Shown here: positions 1 through 10,935 of the stretch, piece after piece | Numbering within the stretch: the stretch's first letter is position 1 | How the letters are laid out: every line of letters begins with the position of its first letter | Origin: Stromatinia cepivora | Lineage: Eukaryota > Ascomycota > Leotiomycetes > Helotiales > Sclerotiniaceae | DNA: 64,000 bases | Direction: 5' to 3' | NCBI GenBank assembly: GCA_014898415.1 | Contig: RCTD01000004.1 | Coordinates: forward strand, 1,177,001-1,241,000 | Program-made: the position numbers and the translations under genes | The notes under the pieces: generated by a model | The model's database searches: none | What the model was told of the DNA's origin: nothing | Seen by the model: the letters and a program-made list of their open reading frames with translations, nothing else

Positions 1-985
1 TGAACCACAATCGCGGCTGAAAATGGGGCTGAATAAAAGACGAACTCGTTGAATATTTCTTCTCCTTTGCCAATAGGTTTGATTGCTCTCATCTCTAGCT
101 CCTCGTTATCGCAGATCAAGCGGGCATTGTTCCTGTCTGCGTCCGCGTTGAGCATATCGGCCAACGGAATCATAGATAATATAGTTTTCTCATCTTCACC
201 ATCATCGGAAACCAGGTCGTCTCCAGCTTCGTCTCCTTTGCCACCGGAGGTTGGAGCATCGGAGGGATCTGGTATGTCGAATGCGTAGGCCATGATAACA
301 GAAGCTACTTTGTGACACATCTCCGTGCTAGAGTGCTTTAAGCCTTGCGGGGCTATGTAAGATTTGAACATATCTTCTGCATCCTTTTTTCCGATTTTCT
401 TCACTACTGCACTGGCTTGCAGTTCCGCGAGCTCGCTGTCCGACCAAAACACCAAGCTATCCAGTCGCTCTGGTAGTACCGCAAGGTACGGAGCCCACTT
501 AGAGTTGTCTATTTGTGCTTCCGCCATAAGTATCGAGGTAAGCGCCTAGAGTCCAGTCAGCGATGACCTCCGAACCTCATCGAGAGCACCTGTAACTACT
601 TACTAGCCAACTCGGCATCTTCTCAAAAAATCGTCTTGAGATGGGGAGAGGATTCACGTTCTGAGCATTCAGAACGGCATTGCGGGGAATGCTGAAAATG
701 ATCTCGTCATCATCAATGTCTTCTGTGGCCACTGTATTATCAGTCAGCGAGAAATCCTCTGTGGATAGCATTTGAAAGAACGACGGAAGGCAAACGGCAG
801 CTTTCTAGTCAAGCTAGTACTCCATAGTAGGAGAAGGTAAAGAAAAGAAAATCCATACCGACACCTCGCCCTCGTCCTTCTTGACGGAGGTCAACCAATG
901 CCATCTTTGGATTGGTCCGGATACCCATTTCTTTGAGCCATGATGAGAATGTTGCCGTTCTAGCTTGGAAATCGTCAACCTCCAT
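1..985 (-). CDS. RKM4: SET-domain protein lysine methyltransferase, Rkm4/SETD6-like (3' part missing)
   Basis: Family role: SET-domain methyltransferase of the Rkm4/SETD6 group, which modifies ribosomal proteins and other lysines. Three exons are visible: 859-985, 604-731 and about 46-545. They join as M-E-V-D-D-F-Q to GRGVVATEDIDDDEIIF to PSWLALTSILMAE, all in phase. GRG...ATEDI is the N-terminal SET signature. IPLADMLNAD plus GEEIFN are the NH-type and C-terminal SET motifs, though an acidic loop (DEAGDD...DGEDEK) interrupts the insert region. The ATG at 985 gives the usual short leader before the SET core. A weak donor (GTTCGT) at 45 would end exon 3 just before the expected N-D-Y, so the C-terminal substrate-binding domain lies left of the window. 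It is divergent to KAE1. Only the N-terminal half is present. Confidence 0.85.
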
Positions 986-1495
986 ATCTCCGGTACGTTA
1001 TATTCTGTTGTCAAAGAGATAATATGCGTGGTTGTGTGTAATGTAGTATCAGGATTGGCACAAGCAATAGTCAGTACAGTAATTTCTAAACTCGTACCAA
1101 AGCGACGGTGTCGCTAAAATAAACCGAGCAAATCAAGGGGCCCTAATCCAAATGGGGACATTATATGGGGCATTGAAAGGTCGGCAGGAAAAATTTCGCA
1201 CTCTCATGAAGATAGCAGTGGGATTGAAAAGGGCTTGTTATCATTTATTCCATTAATATTATAAATTGTGCACATTTTAGACCATTTTAGATGTTGGTTG
1301 TCAATTTAAATGGAATAATGAGGTTATTTTCTCTTGCCATTGCGGTAATTCTTTTCAGCATAATCCTTATCGATTAGTTGTGACATTCAGCCTTGTCTAA
1401 TTTTAGCGGCAAAGGGCATTGATCCTATTTCCATTGTCCACCCCTCCTTGATTTCTTATATCTTGTTGCTAAAATATCATATCTCCGTTGCCAAA
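986..1495. promoter_or_regulatory. Divergent promoter region RKM4/KAE1
   Basis: This 510-bp stretch separates two start codons facing away from each other, so it should hold both promoters. The right half is AT-rich. A GTCGCTAAAATA element at about 1108 resembles one in the MYO2 promoter (about 19345). No gene was seen. Confidence 0.5.
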
Positions 1496-2545
1496 ATGAT
1501 TGCTATAGGACTGGAAGGTAGTGCTAACAAATTGGGCGTTGGTGTCATATCACATCCCTCTAAAGGCAAACCAGCTAAAATTCTTTCCAACATTCGACAT
1601 ACCTTTGTCTCGCCTCCAGGTGAAGGCTTTCTACCGAAAGATACTGCGAAGCATCATCGATCATGGGTTATAAAACTTGTGAAGCAAGCTATGGCACAAG
1701 CTGGAGTGAAGGTCTCTGATATCGACTGCATATGTTATACAAAAGGCCCTGGCATGGGTGCGCCTCTGCAGAGTGTGGCTATCGCAGCGCGAATGCTTTC
1801 GCTGTTGTGGGGTAAAGAGTTGGTAGGGGTGAATCATTGTGTCGGACACATAGAAATGGGTCGAGAGATTACTGGGGCACAGAATCCGGTCGTTCTATAC
1901 GTCAGTGGAGGAAATACCCAAGTGATTGCATATGCAGAGCAACGATATCGAATTTTCGGAGAGGCGCTAGATATTGCAGTTGGTAATTGTTTGGATCGTT
2001 TTGCAAGGACCTTGGAAATCAGCAACGACCCCGCGCCGGGATACAATATTGAGCAATTAGCAAAGAAGGGGAAAGTGCTATTGGACTTGCCATATGCGGT
2101 AAAAGGAATGGACTGCTCATTTTCTGGAATCTTAGCAAGCATTGATATTCTTGCTGCGGAGCTAAAGGCGAATCCGGAGCAAAAAGACCCTATTACGGGA
2201 GAGGTTATTACCACGGCAGATTTATGTTTCAGTCTGCAGGAAACTGTCTTCGCGATGCTGGTGGAAATCACAGAACGAGCTATGGCTCATGTAGGAAGCA
2301 ACCAAGTCCTTATCGTGGGAGGCGTAGGTTGTAATGAGAGGCTACAAGAAATGATGGGATTGATGGCAAGGGATAGGGGAGGAAGCGTCTTTGCAACCGA
2401 TGAACGTTTCTGCATTGATAATGGTATAATGATAGCGCAGGCTGGACTGCTGGCGTACGAAACTGGCTTCAGCACTCCATTAGAAGAGAGCACATGTACT
2501 CAGAGGTTCAGAACGGATCAGGTTTTTGTCAAATGGAGAGATTGA
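1496..2545 (+). CDS. KAE1: Kae1/OSGEP, tRNA N6-threonylcarbamoyladenosine synthase subunit of KEOPS
   Basis: This is the catalytic ATPase-fold subunit of the KEOPS/EKC complex, which transfers threonylcarbamoyl to A37 of ANN-decoding tRNAs in cytosol and nucleus. It is a single exon of 349 aa, the normal Kae1 length. The ATG at 1496 was chosen because [12 protein letters not shown] is the canonical start; the upstream in-frame extension begins at a non-ATG codon. The metal ligands H114 and H118 ([10 protein letters not shown]), the LYVSGGNTQ nucleotide loop and the C-terminal [10 protein letters not shown] and DNG motifs are visible. No intron was needed, unlike most neighbours. Nothing looks damaged. 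Confidence 0.96.
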   Translation: MIAIGLEGSANKLGVGVISHPSKGKPAKILSNIRHTFVSPPGEGFLPKDTAKHHRSWVIKLVKQAMAQAGVKVSDIDCICYTKGPGMGAPLQSVAIAARMLSLLWGKELVGVNHCVGHIEMGREITGAQNPVVLYVSGGNTQVIAYAEQRYRIFGEALDIAVGNCLDRFARTLEISNDPAPGYNIEQLAKKGKVLLDLPYAVKGMDCSFSGILASIDILAAELKANPEQKDPITGEVITTADLCFSLQETVFAMLVEITERAMAHVGSNQVLIVGGVGCNERLQEMMGLMARDRGGSVFATDERFCIDNGIMIAQAGLLAYETGFSTPLEESTCTQRFRTDQVFVKWRD

Positions 2546-2626
2546 ATACTCCATTAAGACCTCAAATATTGTCACTCCAAGAAATCTTGGCATGGTGCCT
2601 AGACTTGCATATCGCTGATCCTACTA

Positions 2627-3192
2627 TCAAAACCCATCATCGGAGTCATCATCTTCCTCAATTATAGTTTGCGCCAATAACCCATGCTCATCCTTCTTTC
2701 TACCTCCATCCTTTTCCAGCCATTCAAAATATCTCTTTTCTACGGAGGGATCAACCTTCCATTTCAATAGGTCCGGCTTCGACTCTCGTTTCTTTTGTTC
2801 TTCTGTAGCGCGGATCGATACCAGGGAATGACCCGTGTCTTCGGGGCTCGATGTCAGTTTGAATAGTGATGCGAGTACACTGGAGGAGACACGTAAAACG
2901 GAGCCAGTGATCAGGCCAATGATGATTGCAGACCCCAGGAATATGATGAGGGCCTGAGGACTGTAAGCTGTAGCCCATCAATTGATTTTTGCATGAGGCT
3001 TACCTCGAATTTAGCTAGAACTTTCAAAGGAAGAAGTAAAGTAGAAATCAAAGAGTTTCCAAGGTGTAGTAGTGGAGCGAAAGCAGTCCTAAGAATAGCC
3101 AATAGCCAACCGAAAATGAAAGTAATTGGCAAGGATATATAATAAGATGTGCTTGCTAACATTGATAGCCATGTTGCATTAGGAGTTTCCAT
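2627..3192 (-). CDS. Small conserved membrane protein of unknown function, 171 aa
   Basis: Two exons, 3004-3192 and 2627-2953, join in phase 0 across a 50-bp GTAAGC...CAG intron. The ATG at 3192 starts METPNATWLS. Hydrophobic segments lie at residues ~12-37 (YYISLPITFIFGWLLAIL) and at ~64-82 (ALIIFLGSAIIIGLITG), with an amphipathic stretch between them. The charged C-terminal tail ends in an acidic EEDDDSDDGF. The arrangement suggests a two-pass membrane protein with a cytosolic tail. I do not recognise the family and assign no function. It converges on KAE1, with 81 bp between the stop codons. Confidence 0.72.
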
Positions 3193-3872
3193 GATGAATA
3201 ACAAATAAGCTTTTGAAGTAATGACAATAATAAGTGCAAGGCTGACAGAAAAGATCTGTTCTATACCTACATTGACGTATCAAGAGATGATGTGATGCTT
3301 GAAGTATGGAATATCCTCATGAAATTTCCACGGCCGAAACCTGCCAGGAAATGTTTTTGTCTTAAATTAATGTTAATGTTGATGTTTGGGTAGATAGGAT
3401 TGATACTCCATGGGCAAAACAAAAGAAGTTAGGAAGGCTGCTGTTGCACGGACCAAGTCAGCAAGTAATCACAGACGAAGCATCGTCGCAATTTTGTGGG
3501 TTTGGAACTCGTACGGAACTTTAAAGGCTGATTGTGGGGTTGAAGGAATAAACCCTTAAGGAACGAAACAACTTCCAAAGTTCAAATCCAGAATCTTTTC
3601 ACAAAAGAACAAACCAATTTTATATTGTATTTCAAACCTCAAGTTCAACTTTGATTATTTCTTAAGATACCCCGGATAAGTACATGTCCTCCAGATTCGC
3701 GGAACAATACATTCATTTCAATTCATAATCAAAAATACTTATTTACTACTCATAAGATAGCTGTGCTCAGTGGTTCCCCTCGACCTTTTCACTTTCTTTC
3801 TTTTTAAGGACTTTCCTCCGCCCGGAATGATTTTTTGAATGCATTTGTAAAAATCACACGACCACTTTCATA
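3193..3872. promoter_or_regulatory. Divergent promoter region (membrane protein / GAL83)
   Basis: This is 680 bp between two divergent starts. At about 3500-3527 it contains TTTGGAACTCGTACGG followed by AACTTTAAA. That is a partial match to the 45-bp block found upstream of NDUFB2 (12583-12627). A pyrimidine-rich tract lies just before the GAL83 start. No other gene was seen. Confidence 0.45.
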
Positions 3873-5438
3873 ATGGGAAATACACCTTCTACCAACACGA
3901 GGCCAACCGCTTCGACACCTCATTCGCATTCTCCCGCACCTTCGAGCCATAGTAATGACTCATCAAGGACATCATCAACTCGCAGAGATCCCAGGAATTT
4001 GATTCATTCACACAGGACTGCTGCGAGAGCAGAACCTTCTCTCGCACAAGCTCATGGATCGAATGTCACACACCGCCCGCGCAACTCCCAATCACACTCT
4101 ACCGCACAATTCAATAATTCTTTGCCGAGTTCGGGGGTCAATACACCATCAGCGCATGAAAAAGAACGAAAACCGGGCCTGAAATCACATAAAGATGGGC
4201 CAGAGACAGATAAGATCACCGTGAGAGACCAGCCAACCAAGCCAGTCGATGTTCCCATGCCTTCCTCAAATTACGACACTACCACGTGCAGATCACATTC
4301 ACGCTCCCTATCGAGCACGCAGCCTCCATCCATTGACCCTTCCGGTCCCCCGATTCAAGATATGTCGTATCATCTTACGCGACCTCCGAGACTCCCACTA
4401 CCAATTGAGGAGGAGGTGCATACACCAGGATCACCTCTGATCACACCAGCTGATATGATTGCCCCAGCGATAGATATAGAGGCTCTAGACAATGAACCAC
4501 TTGCAAGACGGAACTCGGCACTTAGCAACACGACTATAGATGAAGAGGACGCTGAGGAGATTCAAATCGACCGGACGAAGGCAACAGTACCAACCCTGTT
4601 TGAATGGAGAGAAGGCGGGGAGAAAGTTTATGTAACTGGTACCATATTTCAGTGGAATAAGAAGCAGAGGTTAAGCGCAGTGTAAGTTCCCTTTTTCCAA
4701 TACAAAACCTTCAATCCCCAACGTTTTGATATGGTTTCCACTAATACTTCATAGAGAAGGAGAGCCAGGACTTTTGAGAGCAATTATTCATGTACGACCT
4801 GGAACTCACCACGTTCGATTTATTCAAGATGGCATTATGAAATGCTCAGCACTTCTTCCAACAACCGTTGATTTTGGCAACAATTTAGTCAACTATATCG
4901 AAGTCAGCGCCGATGACATCCCCAGCGATGAGGGTTCTGTAAATATACCTAGTGAACCAATTGGAGGTTCAGAAGCCAAGCCCGAGGTCACTCAGCCAGA
5001 ACCAGTACCTGCAGAAGAGAGGACAAAGCCGAAGCCGGTATCGAAGATGAAGCCCGCAATCTCTCATAGTCAATTTACTTCAGAGATTCCACAATACCTT
5101 ATAGATATGGACAAACCCGAAGATTCTAGGGAATACCGGTACGCAATTGCTGCCATAGACAAATTGCCTCCTCCCCCTAGTTTACCGGGTTTCTTGGGGA
5201 AACCTATTTTGAATAGTAATCCACCGATGAAGGATGACAATAGTGTTCTGATTATGCCCAATCACACTGTTCTTAACCATCTAGCTACGAGCAGTATTAA
5301 GAACAATGTTCTTGCTGTTTCTGCCACTACAAGATATAAGCGAAAGGTACGGGCAATTCTATACTTATTGAAATTTTGTACTGATCTGCAATATAGTATG
5401 TCACAACAATCATGTACAAACCTACAGCGGAGGAATAA
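3873..5438 (+). CDS. GAL83: SNF1/AMPK beta subunit (Gal83/Sip2 family)
   Basis: This is the scaffold and targeting subunit of the Snf1/AMPK kinase, controlling carbon-starvation responses. Exons are 3873-4681, 4755-5346 and 5397-5438 (480 aa). The start MGNTPSTN is a good N-myristoylation signal. It is followed by about 230 residues of serine/proline-rich disordered sequence. A CBM48 glycogen-binding module spans the first intron (~240-330), with VYVTGTIFQWNKK, the PGTHHVRFIQDG strand and FGNNLVNYIEV. The C-terminal ASC domain that binds alpha and gamma ends in the last exon with YKPTAEE. That last exon has only 14 codons, so a naive reading through the second intron gives a false C-terminus. 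All phases close. Confidence 0.93.
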
Positions 5439-6049
5439 GAATAAAAAACTGCAATGCGAGAGGTTACAATCTATGAATAGTGGAGCTGGTGGACCTGGAT
5501 ATCAAGGAAATTAATACTCCGTACATGCAGCTTGCTTCACATCATTTTCAATGGGAAACTAGATGCAGAATATTCCAATGAAAAAAATAACCACATATGA
5601 TATATGATGTCCTAATCGTGCATCTCAGTGTCAGTACAAATTCAAAGCTAGCACACAACCCAGTCGCAAGCTTCAGAGCCCTCTGTTGCGCTACTTCCAC
5701 ACTATCCCTCCCGCCCGAGCTCACCAATCCCTATCTATTTTTAGCTCCCATGCACCAACACGTGCCGATAAGCCCCCTCTTTCTGCGATAAGAATTTTTC
5801 AAAAGTTGATGCTGCTCGTAAATTATTTTTTGCGGATAAAGCAGTAATACAAACTTTTCGCGCCAACATATCAGTTCAGATTCCAGATAGTTTCAATTCC
5901 ATATACCAAAAGCCGTCAGATCGAGGATCTGAGCCTAAGTCTGCGAACTTTACATCACTCCCTTATTTGAATATTTTCGAAGATACTTGTGGAAGTCAAG
6001 TAGGCCAAAGCTCTCGACATCACATCCAAAGACCGCAAGGCTATCCATT
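5439..6049. other. Intergenic, GAL83 3' end and FAP7 promoter
   Basis: These 611 bp hold the GAL83 3' UTR and the promoter and 5' leader of FAP7. Short open frames here have no family features. Nothing else was recognised. Confidence 0.5.
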
Positions 6050-6810
6050 ATGCGTACCCAGCCCAACATTATTGTAACCGGCACGCCCGGTGTGGGAAAA
6101 ACTACACATTGCGAACAGTTGGCGGAAAATACGGGATTGAAGCATTTGAGTGTTAATGATGTGGTTAAAGAGAAGGGATGTCATGAGGGATGGGATGATG
6201 AGTTGAAGACTTGGATTGTGGATGAGGATAAGGTGGGTTTAAGTTTTCCTTTGGGGGTTTGTTTTGAAGTGAAGGGGCTATATGGGATGATATGAGGATT
6301 GATGGGGAGAATCTGGATTGGGATATTCGAGTTTTGGCTAATGGATTTGGAATGGATAGTTACTGGATGAAATAGAAGAAGATGTTAAACGGGGTGGATA
6401 TATTATAGATTGGCATGCTTGCGAATTGTTTCCGAAAAGCTGGATTGATTTGGTGGTTGTGTTGCGGGTGGATTCGACGCTGTTGTATGATAGGTTGAAG
6501 GCGAGGTATGTTTTGTCCTGAATCGTGCTGGAAGGAGTATTATCTAGGGATGTAGCGAGGAATGGAGGAGTGTAAGTGGGCAAGCTGACTCTGCTTGAAA
6601 TATAGGAACTACCCAGAAGCGAAGCTACAAGAGAATTTAGACGCGGAAATTATGGAAGTTCTGCTCGAAGAAGCGAGAGAGAGCTATGATGAGGAAATTG
6701 TGGTAGAGCTGCGGAGTGATACAAGTGATGAGGTGGAGAGTAACGTGGAGAGGATTGAGGCGTGGATAAAACAATGGAAGAAGGATCACGCTGATGAGGA
6801 TGAGCAATGA
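6050..6810 (+). CDS. FAP7: Fap7/AK6 (hCINAP) adenylate kinase-like ATPase of 40S biogenesis
   Basis: A small nuclear P-loop ATPase that, with uS11, drives late 20S pre-rRNA processing. Exons are 6050-6232, 6360-6505 and 6606-6810 (177 aa), all with GT-AG borders and closing phases. The Walker A motif GTPGVGKT is at residues 11-18. The family signatures DWHACELFP and VVVLRVDSTLLYDRL (which contains the lid and Walker B region) follow. The C-terminus is acidic and lysine-rich. An upstream in-frame extension begins at a non-ATG codon, so MRTQPNIIVTG is taken as the start. It converges on HAM1, 93 bp apart. Confidence 0.94.
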
Positions 6811-6903
6811 TTTGCAAGACGGAAGTGTTCAACTTGACTTTGAACATCAACGAGTACTATCTGCTCACTCCTTTCTTTGTCCTTGTCCTTTGTTTGTTGG
6901 ACC

Positions 6904-7756
6904 CTATGCTTCTTCTTGCAGCCAAGTCTTCAACTTCTCGAGTGCTCGGAAACGATGAGAAATTTTGTTCTTCTCAACTTTCTCCATCTCGGCGTATCTG
7001 AAAGGAGAGGGTTAAAACTTTTGTATATGGGGGAATGGGGACTAAAATGGAATGGGCAGAGTTCTTACGTTTGGCCTTCATACTCGAATATGGGATCCCA
7101 GCCTATACATCAAGGTATCAGTAAAGGAGTCTACTTAGTGCGGTACAGTACAACATACCAAATGCAGTTGGACCTCTTGCAGGTACAATCTTGCCCTAAG
7201 AAATGTTAGAGCCATCCTCTAGCAAGCAGGAATATGGGCAAGCACATACGTCTGTTCGTCCTTGAAAGATAATGGGTTCATGACCCGGACCTTCAGAATA
7301 GGCAAATGTACAAACTGCCTGTGCAGACTTATCTGAAAAGCCAGCAAGCATATTATTCAGCCCATCGTGACCTACTGCCTCCATGAACCATTTGCTGCAT
7401 GACATGAGTGATCCATCCACTTCCACTAAAATTGGATGAAACCCTTACATATATGGACCAGGCAATTCTTTCAACGCATTGAAACATAAACATGTATCCT
7501 CAACCAGAACCGGGCCCTTGATCTGCATCTGATGTCAGTAAAACTTAAAACTTCCCGAAATAATGGGAAGATGAAGAAATACAATTTCAGCAGCTCTTCG
7601 ACATTTATCGCTGGAGATCTCTTCAATGGTTCCTTGGATCTCAACGAGATCTAGTGATTGACTCTGGAGATCAATAGTATCACCCAAGATAGCTTTCACC
7701 TCGATGAGTTTGTTTTTATTGCCGGTGATGAAATTGAGAGTTTTGGGAGGAGCCAT
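6904..7756 (-). CDS. HAM1: Inosine triphosphate pyrophosphatase (Ham1/ITPA)
   Basis: Hydrolyses ITP, dITP and XTP to monophosphates, keeping deaminated purines out of nucleic acids; cytosolic dimer. Six exons: 7583-7756, 7449-7522, 7250-7394, 7159-7195, 7069-7102 and 6904-6997, giving 185 aa (typical length ~190). Visible motifs are [13 protein letters not shown] near the N-terminus, [15 protein letters not shown] (catalytic acidic residues), [36 protein letters not shown] and the C-terminal [10 protein letters not shown]. Exons 4 and 5 are only 37 and 34 nt. The second acceptor could shift slightly; the version given keeps the family length. Confidence 0.94.
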
Positions 7757-8075
7757 GATGGAGATGTGAAGATTTTTTGTGTTGTGTTGTGTGGGAAGTG
7801 GGAAATATTGAGGAAATAGAGATCCAGTAATTAAGAAACAGGAAGCAGATGTAAAATCTCTAGATTCTATAAACTTTTATATCTTCAATACTTTAGTCTT
7901 GAATTGTCTTATTGCAATATTTACGGAACTTCGACTCATCCGGTCAAAAAGCAGCTTCATTGGCGAGCATGGATCGTGCCACCCCAGCGCCACATCAGAA
8001 TAATAAACTCAATCCTAACAACCACACCAAAAAAAACCCCCCTGGGCTAATTACAATAATAGTTTATCCTCCATC
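7757..8075. promoter_or_regulatory. Divergent promoter region HAM1/P450
   Basis: 319 bp between divergent start codons, with AT-rich stretches and no open gene. It presumably serves both promoters. Confidence 0.45.
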
Positions 8076-10392
8076 ATGGATGATTTCTATCAACCTCTCA
8101 CAAATTCTACTGATACAATCGACACCTTGAAATCCAAAAGCTGGATTACAAATGTGCTCACCTTTATTCGCGCAGTGCCTTTACCTATCATTCTCAGCAT
8201 TGCTTTAGCACCAGTTCTCGTGATTATAGCTACTAGATTATTGAGCGAGAGGCCTTCGGAAAAAGTAGAGGGAAAAGATGGGAAGACGGTTTGGATGCCG
8301 GCTTATTGGGTGCCGGGTGTGGGACATGTTTTTGCATTGTATGTTTCACGTGTTACCTTGAAAATAGTGGAATTTGGAAACTGATTAGATGATAGTTTGA
8401 TGAATGGGGAGAAATTGACAAGTGATTTAAGGTAAATAGGATGTAGGGTGTTGGTTGAATAAAATGGTTGCTGACTGGTGTATAGGGATCAAAGTGCCCA
8501 TGGTGAGTTCAGCTCGAAATATTTCTCAAATCTGAGAGACTTGAATATTTGTAGCCATTTGAAACTGCCGGGTTCTGGAAATCAAGGCTCTTCAATGTTC
8601 CAACACTACTGATGCATTGAGCTAGGCATATTTGCACTTGATCTTGGAGGCTCTACACATAATATCAGTAAGTCGCTTGCTGGTTCCTGAGTAGCCATAC
8701 AGAAACTGATGAGTCCCAGTATCGAATCCAAACCTGGTTAAGGGGTCAGTATTAGCGAGGGAGCTTTTTCATATCAATGATCACTGATACTGTTTTAGAG
8801 TATTGCAGAAAAGGGAATCGGAAGTTACGTTCAAACATGTTGCAATAGGTCTAGCATCGAAAGTAGGTAACCCAATGCCATGAACTAACACCATGAGTTG
8901 ATCGTATTCTGCATTGCTAATAATTATTATAGTTCTTCGGGATACCCAAAAAGGCAGAGAAGAAATATCTAGACAATTGGGAAGTAAGAAAGCTCCCTTT
9001 CTACCACTACACTAAGCTAAATCTTATCTCTAGGAATACACATCTGCTTTCAATTATCTCATGAAGGAACCATATCTTAGTACCATGTTGAACGGAACTA
9101 TACGCAATCTTGAAGGACTCATTCCACAAATGGTGTCATTTCTAGACAGCGAAATAGATCAACATCCATGGGAAAAATGGGCCAATGCTGAGTACATCTC
9201 AAAAGATGAAATGGAGGTTGATCTCATGGCCTTGATACGAGATATACTTGGACATGCTTCCGTGCCAAGTCTCTTCGGTCGTGCGTTTCTAGAGAATAAT
9301 CCTCATGTTCTGCATGATATCTATGAAATGGATCGTGGTATGATGTATTTCATCATGGGGCTTCCATGGTTCACTCCTTGGCCTGCTGTTGCTAGAGCTC
9401 ATTTTTCTCGTTCCCAAGTTCAAGAAAGTGTGAAAAAATTTCATGAAGCTCTTGATGCTTCAGTGGATGGAAAGCACGTTGACTCCTCTTGGGGTGATTT
9501 AGATGATGTCAGCGACTTCATTTTGAAGAGACACGAAATGTTTAGAAGTAAGATTTCAAAGAGATGTATTCCTTATATAAACTAACATTGTGGTAGAACA
9601 TGGTCTAAAACCAAATGAGCGCGGAGACGTATCCGTAAGTCAACATCCCTTCCACCTCTTACATCAAACGTCTAATGCTAGTCCTAGATTATCTGGGCCC
9701 TTGTAGTTAACTCCACTCTCCTCGTCTACTGGCACCTGCTCTACATTCTCTCCACCCTCGACCTCGCCGACAAAATCCGTGCCGAGATCTCCCCCTATGC
9801 AACCATCGTCCCCGGCGAAAAGATCGGCTCATTCGCAGAAGCTCCATGCGTCCACCTCTCCCACGAAGATCTATCCAAAAAATGCCCTCTTTTCAAATCC
9901 ACCTATCTAGAAGCTTTACGTCTATCTTCCCAGCCCGCATCTATTCGAAAACTCGAAAATGATATCACTTTAACCGATGCTGCATCTAATAAGGACACCG
10001 ATAAAACCTCCGCAATCACTTACATCCTCCACAAAAACGAATACGTAACCCTCCCCCATGACTTGCACATGCGCGATCCCTCCTACTTTACCTCCCCCAC
10101 CACATTTAACCCCGAACGTTTCCTCACCACCGACGAAACCGGCCAATCCTCCGTCGACTCCCAAACCATTCGTCCCTATGGTGGCGGACCTAGGATGTGT
10201 AAAGGTCGCGTATTCGCCGAGAGAGAATGTCTGGCTTTCGTAGCTGGGATCCTCATGTATTGGGATCTTGAGCCTGTTGTCCAGAAAGGAGAGAAGAAGG
10301 GGAAATGGAGGATTCCTGGGATGATAAAAACTAGTGCGGTTTGCTTACCGGATAAGGAAACGAGGGCGAGAATTAAGAGGCGAGTTTTATAA
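8076..10392 (+). CDS. Cytochrome P450, CYP7/CYP8-like class
   Basis: Membrane-anchored haem monooxygenase; substrate unknown. Ten exons: 8076-8338, 8396-8431, 8486-8502, 8626-8667, 8695-8736, 8801-8862, 8933-8983, 9034-9547, 9597-9634 and 9688-10392 (589 aa). One hydrophobic anchor sits at residues ~35-55. The ExxR of the K-helix is in TYLEALRLSS. The haem loop is PYGGGPRMCKGR, with Cys axial ligand and Tyr instead of the usual Phe. The I-helix reads IIWALVVNSTLLVYWHL, lacking the usual acid/Thr pair, as in CYP7/CYP8 enzymes. The small early exons rest on phase and family fit; the donor at 8863 (GTAGGT) was preferred over GTAACC because only it keeps FFGIPKK in frame. No biosynthetic partners are adjacent. 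Confidence 0.85.
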
Positions 10393-10935
10393 CGGGCTGA
10401 TTGGAGATGTTAGAGGGAGGTTGGGGATTGATATTGCGGTAGTTATCACCAATTAGTTCAACTTCGATGTAGAGTAGATGACTGCACACGAAGCTTTCAG
10501 ACTTTGATGCAGATATCTGAATCACGAGCAAATCTTTATATTCTCCAACCGTGCTTCAGACTCTCCAACAAGTAGACGTAAATTATTAGATCATAACCTT
10601 CAAGCCGAAGACCTTGGCTGCATCTATGGAGATTCTTATTATCGGCCTCAGGAGTTGTTAATGCAGGATCTTCAAAAGGTGATCCTGTCTATGTTTATGA
10701 TTTAACATGTAGTAATCTTCCCTTCCGAACCGTACGTGCGCCTTTCAATGCATACGGCTCTCGTTTAATTTTGTCAATAGTACCAAGCGGACATAGTGAT
10801 GAAAAGACTGTTTACTATACTAATTAGGCTACGCGAATGAAAGGCTGATGCATTGTGGCCCTCACCATCTACATAGGAGCGACCAAAGGGCAGAATGTCC
10901 ATGCTGCCCATTGCTCGAGGACAAGTACCGCATCA
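10393..10935. other. Convergent intergenic region
   Basis: 543 bp between the P450 stop and the 3' end of the broken phosphotransferase gene. I see nothing in it beyond probable 3' UTRs. Confidence 0.45.

Noticed and set aside
8863..8932. Alternative donor GTAACC at 8867 in the P450
   Set aside because: It puts the next exon out of frame; GTAGGT at 8863 keeps FFGIPKKAEKKYLDNWE.
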